Positions 41,697 to 49,937 of a stretch of DNA of 64,000 bases are shown here, piece after piece. The position numbers and the translations under genes are program-made. How positions within the stretch are numbered: position 1 is the first letter of the stretch; each line of letters starts with the position of its first letter. The notes beneath the pieces are model-generated. The model was given only the letters and a program-made list of their open reading frames with translations, did no database searches and was not told the origin of the DNA. The stretch spans positions 62,001 through 126,000 of the forward strand of contig NZ_CP041070.1 in the NCBI RefSeq assembly GCF_006459125.1. The letters are read 5' to 3'. The DNA is from Halarcobacter anaerophilus. Its GTDB lineage: Bacteria > Campylobacterota > Campylobacteria > Campylobacterales > Arcobacteraceae.

Positions 41697-41882
41697 TTAA
41701 TTTAGGTCGCTAAGACCCGAAACTTTATAAACTACATCTTTCAACTCATTAAGTTTCTTTACAATTGCATCATTACAGTGTTTATCCAAATTATATCTAC
41801 TATCCATAAAATCATATATATTGTCAATATTAGATAACACCTCTTTTAATAACTGCTCTTTGATTTGCTCCTGTACTGTCAT
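41697..41882 (-). CDS. Small 61-aa protein with its own sigma-54 promoter
   Basis: Not recognised. The start is ATG 41882 (MTVQEQIKEQLLKEV), with GGAGGAAGG upstream; a longer frame from 41918 would start in the promoter. The peptide is helical and charged, with one cysteine (DKHCNDAIVK) and no membrane segment. A GG-N10-GC promoter directly precedes it, divergent from nifB, which strongly suggests nif-regulated expression. Function is unknown. Confidence 0.75.
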   Translation of the reverse strand: MTVQEQIKEQLLKEVLSNIDNIYDFMDSRYNLDKHCNDAIVKKLNELKDVVYKVSGLSDLN

Positions 41883-41914
41883 AATACATCCTTCCTCCAA
41901 TTTTACTTTTATAT

Positions 41915-41928
41915 GCATATACTATTCC
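41915..41928 (-). promoter_or_regulatory. Sigma-54 promoter of the 61-aa gene
   Basis: The minus strand reads GGAATAGTATATGC. Predicted start near 41903, about 20 nt before the ATG. Confidence 0.78.
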
Positions 41929-41951
41929 TAAATTTTAGATATTTCTTCTAT

Positions 41952-41965
41952 GGAACGCTATGTGC
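41952..41965 (+). promoter_or_regulatory. Sigma-54 promoter of nifB
   Basis: The plus strand reads GGAACGCTATGTGC. The predicted start near 41977 leaves a leader of about 40 nt before nifB. The two divergent -24 elements are 23 bp apart. Confidence 0.85.
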
Positions 41966-42016
41966 ATGAGGTAGTGTGAAATAAAAAAATAAGCGTGGCT
42001 ATAAAAAGGAGATACT

Positions 42017-43465
42017 ATGAGTTGTTCTTGTACATCAAGTAGTACACAAGAGAGTTTAGAGCAAGAGGTGATGGATAAAATCAATAACCATCCGTGTTAT
42101 AGTGAGGGTGCTCACCAACACTATGCAAGAATTCACGTAGCTGTTGCACCTGCATGTAATATTCAATGTAACTACTGTAATAGAAAATTTGACTGTTCAA
42201 ATGAATCTAGACCGGGAGTTACGTCAAATAAACTAAGTCCTGAAGATGCAGTTAAAAAGGTATTATACGTAGGTGGAGAGATTCAACAACTTTCAGTTGT
42301 AGGAATTGCGGGACCAGGGGACGCATTGGCAAATCCTAAAAAGACTTTTGACACTTTTAGAATGCTGCATGAAAAAGCGCCTGACCAAAAACTTTGTTTA
42401 TCGACAAACGGATTAAGACTTCCTGATTATGTTGATGAAATGGTTAAATATAATGTTGACCATGTAACTGTTACAATCAATTCTGTTGATACAACAGGTG
42501 AAATCGGTGCTAAAATTTATCCTTGGGTTCATTGGAACCATAAAAAAGTATTTGGAGCACAGGGTGCAAAAATCCTTTTAGAACAACAATTAAAAGGTAT
42601 TCAAATGTTGGTTGAAAGAGGAATTCTTGTAAAAGCAAATTCTGTTTTAATCCCGGGCGTTAATGATAAAGAACTGCCGAATGTTGCTAAAAAACTTAAA
42701 GAGTTAGGCGTATTTTTACATAATATTATGCCTCTACTTTCAAAAGAAGAGTTTGGTACTTATTATGGCTTAAATGGTCAAAGAAGTGCGACTGATCAAG
42801 AAGTTATGGAAGCACAAGAAGCTTGTGGTATGGATATGAAACTTATGAGCCACTGTAGACAGTGTAGAGCTGATGCGGTAGGTCTAATCGGTGAAGACAG
42901 GGGTGAAGAGTTTACTCCTGACGTGTTCCAAGATATGACATGGGAAGCTTTAGAAGATAAATATGATATGGAAGCTAGAGCAAAAAAACATGAAGTTATT
43001 GAAAATTGGAGAGCTGCTTTAGAAGCTGCAAATGATAGAATCAAAATTGAGCAGGCATCTAAAGAAGAACTTAGTTCAACAGGAGAAACAAAACTTGTAG
43101 CAGTTACAACAGCAGGTGAAGGTACTATTAATTTACACTTTGGTAGTGCAAAAGAGTTCCTAATCTACGAAGTTGGTGACAAAGCAATCAAATTTGTAAT
43201 GCACAGAAAAGTAGAAAATGCCTATTGTAAAGGACCTGAAGATTGTGACGGTTCTTATCCTATTGAAGAGATTAAAGAGACTTTAAAAGATGTTGATCTG
43301 CTTTTAACCGAAAAAATAGGAGACTGTCCTCAAGGTGAGTTAAAATCTATTAACTTAATCTCTGATGATTCTTATGCACTTCAACCAATAGAAAAATCGG
43401 TATTTGCAGCAGCACAAAAATATTTCTTTGTAAATGAATTAAAAACTGAACAAGAGTTAGGGTAA
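42017..43465 (+). CDS. nifB: Nitrogenase cofactor biosynthesis protein NifB
   Basis: Radical-SAM enzyme that makes NifB-cofactor (the 8Fe-9S-C core). The SAM cluster motif is CNIQCNYC (CxxxCxxC), preceded by HPCYSEGAHQHYAR and followed by NRKFDCSNES, all diagnostic. A C-terminal NifX-like domain begins near residue 355 (TKLVAVTTAGEGTINLHFGS). AAGGAG lies before the ATG. It is followed after 16 nt by a small unknown gene. Confidence 0.98.
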   Translation: MSCSCTSSSTQESLEQEVMDKINNHPCYSEGAHQHYARIHVAVAPACNIQCNYCNRKFDCSNESRPGVTSNKLSPEDAVKKVLYVGGEIQQLSVVGIAGPGDALANPKKTFDTFRMLHEKAPDQKLCLSTNGLRLPDYVDEMVKYNVDHVTVTINSVDTTGEIGAKIYPWVHWNHKKVFGAQGAKILLEQQLKGIQMLVERGILVKANSVLIPGVNDKELPNVAKKLKELGVFLHNIMPLLSKEEFGTYYGLNGQRSATDQEVMEAQEACGMDMKLMSHCRQCRADAVGLIGEDRGEEFTPDVFQDMTWEALEDKYDMEARAKKHEVIENWRAALEAANDRIKIEQASKEELSSTGETKLVAVTTAGEGTINLHFGSAKEFLIYEVGDKAIKFVMHRKVENAYCKGPEDCDGSYPIEEIKETLKDVDLLLTEKIGDCPQGELKSINLISDDSYALQPIEKSVFAAAQKYFFVNELKTEQELG

Positions 43466-43477
43466 CCCCTAACTTTT
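43455..43477 (+). terminator. Hairpin at nifB stop codon
   Basis: GTTAGGG and CCCTAAC form a 7-bp stem with a 4-nt loop that includes the nifB TAA, followed by five T. It would reduce read-through into the 94-aa gene that starts 5 nt later. Confidence 0.65.
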
Positions 43478-43481
43478 TAAA

Positions 43482-43766
43482 ATGAAAAAAGCTAATAAAA
43501 TAGTTCTGCTAAAGGGTAACGGACCTGTTTCTATAAACAGTGAGTTATTAGAACTCTATCCTGTTACGACTTCTCACGGGGCAATCGGTTTTCCTCTTAA
43601 ATCTCTAAGAGCAGACAAAATCTATTTTGTTGATACTTTAGAAGAGTTTTGGGAAATAGAAAAAAGAATCAAAGATAAACCCTGCTGTTTTATATACTCA
43701 TATGAAAATCTTGAAGATGAGGATTTAGAGAAAATCCATTCAAGTAAAATCTTAAATTTAAAATAA
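43482..43766 (+). CDS. Unknown 94-aa protein between nifB and nifV
   Basis: Not recognised. It begins MKKANKIVLLKGNGPVSINS and looks alpha/beta, with a CC pair in KDKPCCFIYSYENL. No signal peptide or membrane segment. It lacks a clear ribosome site and follows a terminator-like hairpin at the nifB stop, so it may be made at low level or by read-through. Its position suggests a link with cofactor or homocitrate synthesis, but I cannot assign a function. Confidence 0.65.
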   Translation: MKKANKIVLLKGNGPVSINSELLELYPVTTSHGAIGFPLKSLRADKIYFVDTLEEFWEIEKRIKDKPCCFIYSYENLEDEDLEKIHSSKILNLK

Positions 43767-43768
43767 AT

Positions 43769-43782
43769 GGAATAGTTTTTGC
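43769..43782 (+). promoter_or_regulatory. Sigma-54 promoter of nifV operon
   Basis: The plus strand reads GGAATAGTTTTTGC, starting 3 nt after the preceding stop codon. The predicted start near 43794 gives a leader of about 22 nt. Confidence 0.85.
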
Positions 43783-43815
43783 ATATCTTTTTCTAATTCA
43801 AAAAAAGGTAATTCC

Positions 43816-44931
43816 ATGTTACTAATAAACGATACAACTTTAAGAGACGGGGAACAAGCTCCATACGTAGCATTTAATACTCAAGAAAAACTGGATATTG
43901 CACAAAAGCTTTACGAAGTGGGTGCCGATGAACTTGAAGTTGGGATACCGGCTATGGGACAAAAGGAACAGGATGATTTAAAAGAGATTTTAAATCTTAA
44001 TTTACCTATTAGAATTATGAGTTGGAACAGAGCAACTCTGAAAGATTTGGAAGATTCTTTAAATTGTGGATTAAAAGCTGTCGATTTATCTATCCCCGTA
44101 TCGGATATTTTAATCGACGTAAAATTTAAAGGAGATAAACAAAGGCTTTTAAAACAGCTTGAAGAAGTTATTTTAGAAGCTAAAAAAGAAGGATTGTTTG
44201 TTTGTATAGGAGGAGAAGACTCAAGTCGTGCAAATTTAGGTTTTCTAAAAGAGCTTATGACTTTGGGAAAAAGTTTAGGTGCAGACAGATTTAGATATTG
44301 TGATACGGTCGGGATTTTAACACCCCATAAAACTTATGAAAATATAAGTGAATTAAGCTCTTTAAATCTTTTAGATATAGAGATGCACACTCACAATGAT
44401 TTTGGAATGGCAACGGCTAATGCAATCGCAGGTTTTGAAGCAGGAGCATATAGTTGTAATACTACTGTTATAGGACTTGGGGAGAGAGCGGGGAATGCCT
44501 CTTTTGAACAAGTTTTGATGAGTTTGGTTAGGCTTTTTAATAAAGATGCAAAAATAAGTTCAAAAAGGCTGAAATCTCTAATCTCAACAGTAAGCAAAGC
44601 ATCAAATAGAAGAATAGATACAAATCTTCCTATTGTAGGGGAGTATATTTTTTCCCATGAATCGGGGATTCATGTAAACGGTATGATGAAATCCAAATTG
44701 GCATATGAACCGTTTACTCCAAAAGAAGTAGGACTTAAAAGATGTTTTCCTATCGGTAAACATTCAGGAACTTCAACACTTCTTTACCATTTAAGATCTG
44801 TTGGAATTGAGCCTAAAAAAGAGGTTTTAGAAGCAATTTTACCTATTGTAAGAGAGATTGTAACAAAAAGAAAAAGAGTACTTGATACTCAAGAATTAAA
44901 AGAGTTATATTTATGTTCGTCGGTTATTTAA
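43816..44931 (+). CDS. nifV: Homocitrate synthase NifV
   Basis: Condenses 2-oxoglutarate and acetyl-CoA to (R)-homocitrate, the organic ligand of FeMo-cofactor. TTLRDGEQAPYVAFNTQEK at residues 8-26, HTHNDFGMATANA and SHESGIHVNGM are the catalytic and metal-binding segments of the HMGL-like family. The length of 371 fits NifV. It is the first gene of a six-gene operon ending with nifQ and overlaps the next gene by 19 nt. Confidence 0.95.
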   Translation: MLLINDTTLRDGEQAPYVAFNTQEKLDIAQKLYEVGADELEVGIPAMGQKEQDDLKEILNLNLPIRIMSWNRATLKDLEDSLNCGLKAVDLSIPVSDILIDVKFKGDKQRLLKQLEEVILEAKKEGLFVCIGGEDSSRANLGFLKELMTLGKSLGADRFRYCDTVGILTPHKTYENISELSSLNLLDIEMHTHNDFGMATANAIAGFEAGAYSCNTTVIGLGERAGNASFEQVLMSLVRLFNKDAKISSKRLKSLISTVSKASNRRIDTNLPIVGEYIFSHESGIHVNGMMKSKLAYEPFTPKEVGLKRCFPIGKHSGTSTLLYHLRSVGIEPKKEVLEAILPIVREIVTKRKRVLDTQELKELYLCSSVI

Positions 44932-45719
44932 GAAACGATTTTGAAGAAGATATTCAAGATATATTGAATAGTGACAAGCTTTTTGAGCTAGAACTATTAA
45001 AGCAGACCTATAAAGCATATCCTCAATATTGTTTCGGTGCTTATGAGGATGGTAAAGTAGTAGGTGTAGTAAGTGCATATGAATTTGGGAAACATATTTT
45101 TATAAATGTGGTAAAAGTGATGAAAGCATATGAAGATGTATTAACAAGACTTTTTAAGCTTCTTATTCAAAATGCAAGCAGTATGAATATTTTTATATTA
45201 ATTGAATTTGATAAAAAACATTATGTAGAGGCTTTTAATTTTAAAGAGCACTCTTTATTTATAAGATTTATGCACAGCGGAGAAGCCGTACCTTTTAATT
45301 TTTCAAACTCTATTGCGAAGCAAGTCAGCGGTGAAGATTATGAAAAGGTTTCAAAAAGAATTGATAAAGAGGTTTTTATGGATGACAGAGAAGAGTATAT
45401 AAAAAATGACTGTACTTTTTCTAACTCTTTAAAACTCTCTACTCAAACGGGGTTTTTACACTCTTATGTTGTAAATAAAAGACATATAAAAATTTCGCCT
45501 TGGCTTATGCAAAGTGAATCCTATCTTGATGCAGAAAAACTTCTAAGAGGTGTTCTTTATTATAGAGGATTAAAGAAAATTTTTGCCTACGCTCCAAAAG
45601 GCGTAAAAGAGATATGTGAATTATATGAGAGTTATAAGTTTAAAAAAGAGGGAACCTTTGCTCTTATGTATTTAGGTGAAAAACCTGATTTAAAATTAGA
45701 AAATTTATATGCAATTTAA
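44913..45719 (+). CDS. GNAT-like acyltransferase, two-lobed
   Basis: A 268-residue protein that looks like a double GNAT. The N-terminal lobe has YCFGAYEDGKVVGVVSAYEFG; the C-terminal lobe has YVVNKRHIKISPWLMQSESYL and a region reading LYYRGLKKIFAYAPKGVKEI. The catalytic CoA-binding RxxGxG/A motif is not obvious, so activity is uncertain. It overlaps nifV by 19 nt. In Azotobacter the gene after nifV is cysE1 (serine acetyltransferase); this one is unrelated in sequence but occupies a comparable place. Confidence 0.68.
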   Translation: MFVGYLRNDFEEDIQDILNSDKLFELELLKQTYKAYPQYCFGAYEDGKVVGVVSAYEFGKHIFINVVKVMKAYEDVLTRLFKLLIQNASSMNIFILIEFDKKHYVEAFNFKEHSLFIRFMHSGEAVPFNFSNSIAKQVSGEDYEKVSKRIDKEVFMDDREEYIKNDCTFSNSLKLSTQTGFLHSYVVNKRHIKISPWLMQSESYLDAEKLLRGVLYYRGLKKIFAYAPKGVKEICELYESYKFKKEGTFALMYLGEKPDLKLENLYAI

Positions 45720-45738
45720 CTAAAATTAAGGAGGAAAT

Positions 45739-45948
45739 ATGGCTGGATTAACAGAAGAACAAAAAGAAAAAAAGAAAGAATTGGCAAAATATAAAAGAAA
45801 AGTTGTCGAACTTGCGGGTGTTGTTCATGATATAGTTGAAGATACTATATGGACAGATTATGATAAACTACCTGATTTGAGTGAGAAAATAAATGTTGCC
45901 ATGAAAGATGTTATCGATTTTAAAGAGCAACACCCTTTTTTAAAATAA
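45739..45948 (+). CDS. Rop-like nif-associated protein (DUF683/CCE_0567 type)
   Basis: A 69-residue helical hairpin protein. KYKRKVVELAGVVHDIVEDT and WTDYDKLPDLSEKI match the small Rop-like family present in many nif clusters, usually near nifX and fdxB. Its role is unknown, although metal binding was proposed for a cyanobacterial member. AAGGAGG precedes the ATG. Confidence 0.88.
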   Translation: MAGLTEEQKEKKKELAKYKRKVVELAGVVHDIVEDTIWTDYDKLPDLSEKINVAMKDVIDFKEQHPFLK

Positions 45949-45962
45949 GATAGAAGTTTTAA

Positions 45963-46202
45963 ATGGAAGATTTAAAAAATAAAAGAATCTGCGAATGTGG
46001 GGAGAAGACAGTTCAAGAGGCTATTGAAATCTTCAAAAATACAGATCTTCCATATAAAAAAGCGAAAAAGCTTGTCACGGGCTGTAATAAAACCTGTTGT
46101 AGAAAACCTTTGATGGCTCTTTATAATATGGTTGATTTCGGTTTTGTCGATTATGAAGAGATATCTTTTTTAATTGATGCTATGAAGGACAGAAAGGATT
46201 GA
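45963..46202 (+). CDS. BFD-like [2Fe-2S] mini-protein (NifU central-domain type)
   Basis: A 79-residue protein with C10-x-C12 (RICECGEKT) followed by a helix and GCNKTCCRKP, giving three more cysteines. This CxC...CxxxC spacing resembles the BFD fold and the central [2Fe-2S] domain of NifU. It lies 14 nt after the Rop-like gene and 1 nt before the LRR gene. With the Nfu fusion at 39041 it may supply pieces of a dispersed NifU. Confidence 0.78.
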   Translation: MEDLKNKRICECGEKTVQEAIEIFKNTDLPYKKAKKLVTGCNKTCCRKPLMALYNMVDFGFVDYEEISFLIDAMKDRKD

Positions 46203-46203
46203 G

Positions 46204-47199
46204 ATGAAGAGTGATATTGAAGAGTTTATAAGATGGGTTAAATCTAATGGATTAACTTCTACTATATCAACTCATATAGATGATATTAATATGATGACTC
46301 ATCTTGATTTATCAAAGAAAAAGATTAGAGAATTGCCTGAATCTTTCGGAGTTTTAAAAAACTTAAGCGTGTTAAAACTCTCTAATAACAGATTGCAAAA
46401 GCTTCCTTCCTCTATAGGAGAGTTAAAAAATCTTAAAAATTTTCAGTGTGAAAACAATCTTTTGGAAGAGCTTCCCTCTTCTATAGGAAATCTGTCTAAA
46501 TTGATGATATTAAATCTAAACGGAAACCGTTTGGAATCTCTTCCTGAAGAGATATATAATTTATCATCACTTACAAGACTTACTTTTGCCGCAAATAAGA
46601 TAAAATCTTTATCTAAAGGTTTGGGAAAACTAACAAAACTTTTATATCTATCTTTTGATACTAATGAGCTTGAAGAGTTGCCTGATGCTTTTTCAAATAT
46701 GAAATCTCTTTATTATTTGGATTTATCATACAACAAGTTAAACTATCTTCCTGAATCAATATCAAAAATAGAAGAGTTGGAGACTCTGCTTTTAGAAGGA
46801 AATCAACTAAAAAATTTACCCTCTTTAGAGTCTCATGATATGTTGATAAAACTTGATTTAAGTGATAATTCTCTTAATCAGTTGGATTTTAACGTGAGTA
46901 AATTAGAGGATTTAAAAATACTTATTTTGGATAATAATTTTTTAAAGAGTTTACCTGATGAAATTTGTAATCTGAAAAATTTGACGAATTTGAGTATCAG
47001 TTCAAACTCTTTAATAAGTTTGCCTCAAAATATTGGTGCCCTTCAAAACCTTGAAGAGTTGGATATCGAAGATAATGAGATAGAAAAACTACCTCAGTCT
47101 ATTAGCTTATTAAAAAATCTAAAAAATCTTTATATAAACGGTAATAAAGATTTGAAAAGACCGCAAGGTTTGGATTTGGAGTATTGCGACATAGATTAA
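46204..47199 (+). CDS. Leucine-rich repeat protein
   Basis: A 331-residue cytoplasmic protein consisting of about 11-12 repeats of 23 residues with the pattern LPxxIGxLKNLxxLxLxxNxL, e.g. LPSSIGELKNLKNFQ. No signal peptide is present. Such repeats bind other proteins. Azotobacter nif clusters hold an unrelated LRV protein in the nifENX region, so repeat proteins are a recurring nif accessory. It starts 1 nt after the BFD-like gene. Confidence 0.93.
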   Translation: MKSDIEEFIRWVKSNGLTSTISTHIDDINMMTHLDLSKKKIRELPESFGVLKNLSVLKLSNNRLQKLPSSIGELKNLKNFQCENNLLEELPSSIGNLSKLMILNLNGNRLESLPEEIYNLSSLTRLTFAANKIKSLSKGLGKLTKLLYLSFDTNELEELPDAFSNMKSLYYLDLSYNKLNYLPESISKIEELETLLLEGNQLKNLPSLESHDMLIKLDLSDNSLNQLDFNVSKLEDLKILILDNNFLKSLPDEICNLKNLTNLSISSNSLISLPQNIGALQNLEELDIEDNEIEKLPQSISLLKNLKNLYINGNKDLKRPQGLDLEYCDID

Positions 47200-47213
47200 G
47201 AAAGGAGATTGAA

Positions 47214-47534
47214 ATGAGTGATTTAGAGATGATGGAATTTGAAGTTTTAGAACTTCTTCAAAAAAATGCAAACGATGATTATGCTAAAAATACATTAGCT
47301 CCTTGGATAGCTAAAACCTCTCTTAGAATGGGACACCTTTATTCTGATTTGGGTCTTATTAGCAGAAAAGAAATGGGAAGATTAATGAAAAATAATTTTA
47401 CGGCTTTAGCTAATATCAAACCTAAAGATATAAGATGGAAAAAGTTCATTTATGACAGCATAGGTAAAACCGCACCGGCTTGTGCAACGTGTAAAGATAT
47501 TACAAATTGTTTTCAATGCTCTTTGGCTTCATAA
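47214..47534 (+). CDS. nifQ: NifQ-like molybdenum protein, short form
   Basis: NifQ provides molybdenum for FeMo-cofactor. MGHLYSDLGLISRKEMGRLM and DIRWKKFIYDSIG align with the family, and the C-terminus has CATCKDITNCFQC. Canonical NifQ has CxxxxCxxCxxxxxC; here the first cysteine is missing (Lys in its place) and an extra cysteine follows CF. The length of 106 is about 60% of usual. The start is ATG 47214 with AAAGGAG; a longer frame from 47184 overlaps the LRR gene. Confidence 0.82.
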   Translation: MSDLEMMEFEVLELLQKNANDDYAKNTLAPWIAKTSLRMGHLYSDLGLISRKEMGRLMKNNFTALANIKPKDIRWKKFIYDSIGKTAPACATCKDITNCFQCSLAS

Positions 47535-47540
47535 AAAGCT

Positions 47541-48443
47541 TTAAGAGCTAAATTGATTATAAATATCTCTGTTTTTAGAGAAAATTTTATAAATAACTTT
47601 TTTGTAAGTAAACTCTAAATAGTTTGCTTGAAGCCAGAGTCTATTTGAACCTGTAGTTTTTATTCTTTCTTCTATTAGTAGAGTTTTATCCAAATAGGCT
47701 TCTGCCGTATCGTCATTTACTCCGTAAATAGGATCTCCTAAAATTTTATGACCTATTGAGTATAAGTGAACTCTTATTTGGTGTTGTCTTCCTGTTATAG
47801 GAACTACTTCTAAGAGGGTTAAATTTTTTTCTTTATTGTATTTTAGAGGTTTTATGTGAGTAATGGATTCTTTTCCTTCCTCTTTTTCGCATGTTGTCAT
47901 ACGAACTCCGATTGCTTTGCCCTCTTTTTTCAAGTTTTTGTTTATTGTTATCTCTTTTTTTATCTCTCCCTCAACAATCGCCAAATAAGATTTTTTGTAC
48001 TCTTTTTTTTCAAACATTGTTGCCAAAGCATTTGTAACTTTTTCATTAAATCCCACAAGTACCAAGCCTGAAGTCTCTGCATCTATTCTGTGAGCTTGGT
48101 TTGCTTTGTCTCCAAAATGGTATCTGATTTCATCAAGAAGTGAATAAGGAGTCTTTTTTGAGATAGGATGAATCATCAGATTTGAGGGTTTATCAAAAAT
48201 AGCAAAATCTTCAAAAACCAGTAAGGGTTTCAAACCTCTTGAATGCCCCTCAAACAGTGCAATATAGATGAAGTCGTCTTTAACCTCTTCTGATATGAGA
48301 TAGGGTTCTTTTTTTATATTAAAAACTCTGCTTCTTGATAGTAAACGATTGGCTTCACGGGGCTTCAATGGTACTTCTTGCATTAATGCAACTTGTATTT
48401 TTTTACCCTTGCTGACAGAAAATTTTTTTAAAACAAATGGCAA
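47541..48443 (-). CDS. RluA-family pseudouridine synthase
   Basis: RNA pseudouridine synthase of 300 residues. The catalytic segment is AHRIDAETSGLVLVG (usual HRLDxxTSG), with GRQHQIRVHLYSIGHKILGDP near the C-terminus. The N-terminal S4-like region is short. It converges on nifQ with only 6 nt between stop codons, marking the right end of the nif island. The specific RNA target is unknown. Confidence 0.92.
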   Translation of the reverse strand: MPFVLKKFSVSKGKKIQVALMQEVPLKPREANRLLSRSRVFNIKKEPYLISEEVKDDFIYIALFEGHSRGLKPLLVFEDFAIFDKPSNLMIHPISKKTPYSLLDEIRYHFGDKANQAHRIDAETSGLVLVGFNEKVTNALATMFEKKEYKKSYLAIVEGEIKKEITINKNLKKEGKAIGVRMTTCEKEEGKESITHIKPLKYNKEKNLTLLEVVPITGRQHQIRVHLYSIGHKILGDPIYGVNDDTAEAYLDKTLLIEERIKTTGSNRLWLQANYLEFTYKKVIYKIFSKNRDIYNQFSS

Positions 48444-48581
48444 AGTTAATTCCTAAAATTTAAGTAAAAAGTAAACAAAGATTAATGAAAATCTTTGGCT
48501 AATTTTGATAGGATATCATACTTAAAAAATAGAAAAAATTAGATAAAAACTACTGAAATATAGATAATAAGGGATTGCTAG

Positions 48582-49910
48582 ATGGTTGAAAGATACGCCA
48601 GAGAAGAGATGAAGTCTAAGTGGACGCAACATGCAAGATATGCAGCATGGCTTGAAGTAGAAAAAGCAGCTGTAAAAGCTTGGAATAAGATTGGACTTAT
48701 TCCTGACGAGGATTGTGAAAAAATAGTTAACAATGCTACTTTTTCGGTAGAAAGAATAGAAGAAATTGAAGCTGTTACAAAACACGATTTAATAGCATTT
48801 AATACAAGTGTTTCGGAATCACTTGGTGAAGAATCTAGATGGTTTCACTACGGTATGACCTCTTCGGATGCAGTTGACACAGGTGTTGCTCTTCAAATGA
48901 GAGACTCTTTAAAAATCATCATTGAAGATGTAAAAATGTTGATGGAGTCTATTAAAAAAAGAGCTTATGAACATAAATATACCCTTATGGTAGGAAGAAG
49001 CCACGGTATCCACGGCGAACCTATTACTTTTGGATTAACTTTAACCGTTTGGTATGATGAAGTAGCAAGACATCTTAAAAATCTTGAAGAAACAATGGAC
49101 GTAATCTCTGTAGGTCAAATTTCAGGTGCTATGGGTAATTTTGCCCATGCTCCACTTGAACTTGAAGAGTATGCAATGGCAGAATTAGGACTTAAACCTG
49201 AGCCTTGTTCAAATCAAGTTATTCACAGAGACAGATATGCCAGACTTGCAACGGCTTTAGCTCTTCTTGCTTCTTCTATAGAAAAATTTGCAATACAAGT
49301 AAGACATTTACAAAGAACAGAAGTTTATGAAGCAGAAGAGTATTTTGCAAAAGGGCAAAAAGGAAGTTCTGCAATGCCTCATAAAAGAAACCCTGTTCTA
49401 ACGGAAAATATAACAGGACTTGCAAGAATGATCAGAGCATATTCTGTTCCTGCTATGGAAAATGTAGCTTTATGGCATGAAAGAGATATTTCTCACTCTT
49501 CAACAGAAAGATTTTGGTTACCCGATGCATTTATCACTTCTGATTTTATGCTTCATAGAATGAACAGCGTAATTGCAAACTTAACTGTTATGCCTGAAAA
49601 TATGATGAAAAATTTAAATCTTACGGGAGGATTGGTTTTCTCTCAAAGAGTTTTATTAGAACTTCCAAAAGCTGGAGTAAGCAGAGAAGATGCTTATAAA
49701 ATCGTTCAAAGAAATGCGATGAAAGTTTGGGAAGAGATACAACACGGTAAACCTACGACTAATGAAGACGGTGAATCTTTATATCTTGGGCATCTGTTAG
49801 CAGATGAAGAACTAAGAAGCAAACTCTCTGAAGAACAAATAAGAGAGTGTTTTAATTACGAGTACTATACGAAAAATGTTGATGCTATTTTTAAAAGAGT
49901 ATTTAAATAA
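48582..49910 (+). CDS. purB: Adenylosuccinate lyase
   Basis: Purine biosynthesis enzyme (two beta-eliminations). Family markers: HDLIAFNTSVSE, YGMTSSDAVDTG, GRSHGIHGEPITFG and the signature loop GSSAMPHKRNPVLTEN. 442 residues, normal for PurB. It starts a housekeeping run purB-nrdA-nrdB after the nif island; the 138-nt gap before it is AT-rich and holds the presumed promoter. Confidence 0.96.
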   Translation: MVERYAREEMKSKWTQHARYAAWLEVEKAAVKAWNKIGLIPDEDCEKIVNNATFSVERIEEIEAVTKHDLIAFNTSVSESLGEESRWFHYGMTSSDAVDTGVALQMRDSLKIIIEDVKMLMESIKKRAYEHKYTLMVGRSHGIHGEPITFGLTLTVWYDEVARHLKNLEETMDVISVGQISGAMGNFAHAPLELEEYAMAELGLKPEPCSNQVIHRDRYARLATALALLASSIEKFAIQVRHLQRTEVYEAEEYFAKGQKGSSAMPHKRNPVLTENITGLARMIRAYSVPAMENVALWHERDISHSSTERFWLPDAFITSDFMLHRMNSVIANLTVMPENMMKNLNLTGGLVFSQRVLLELPKAGVSREDAYKIVQRNAMKVWEEIQHGKPTTNEDGESLYLGHLLADEELRSKLSEEQIRECFNYEYYTKNVDAIFKRVFK

Positions 49911-49937
49911 GATAATTTTAGACTATAAGGCAATATT

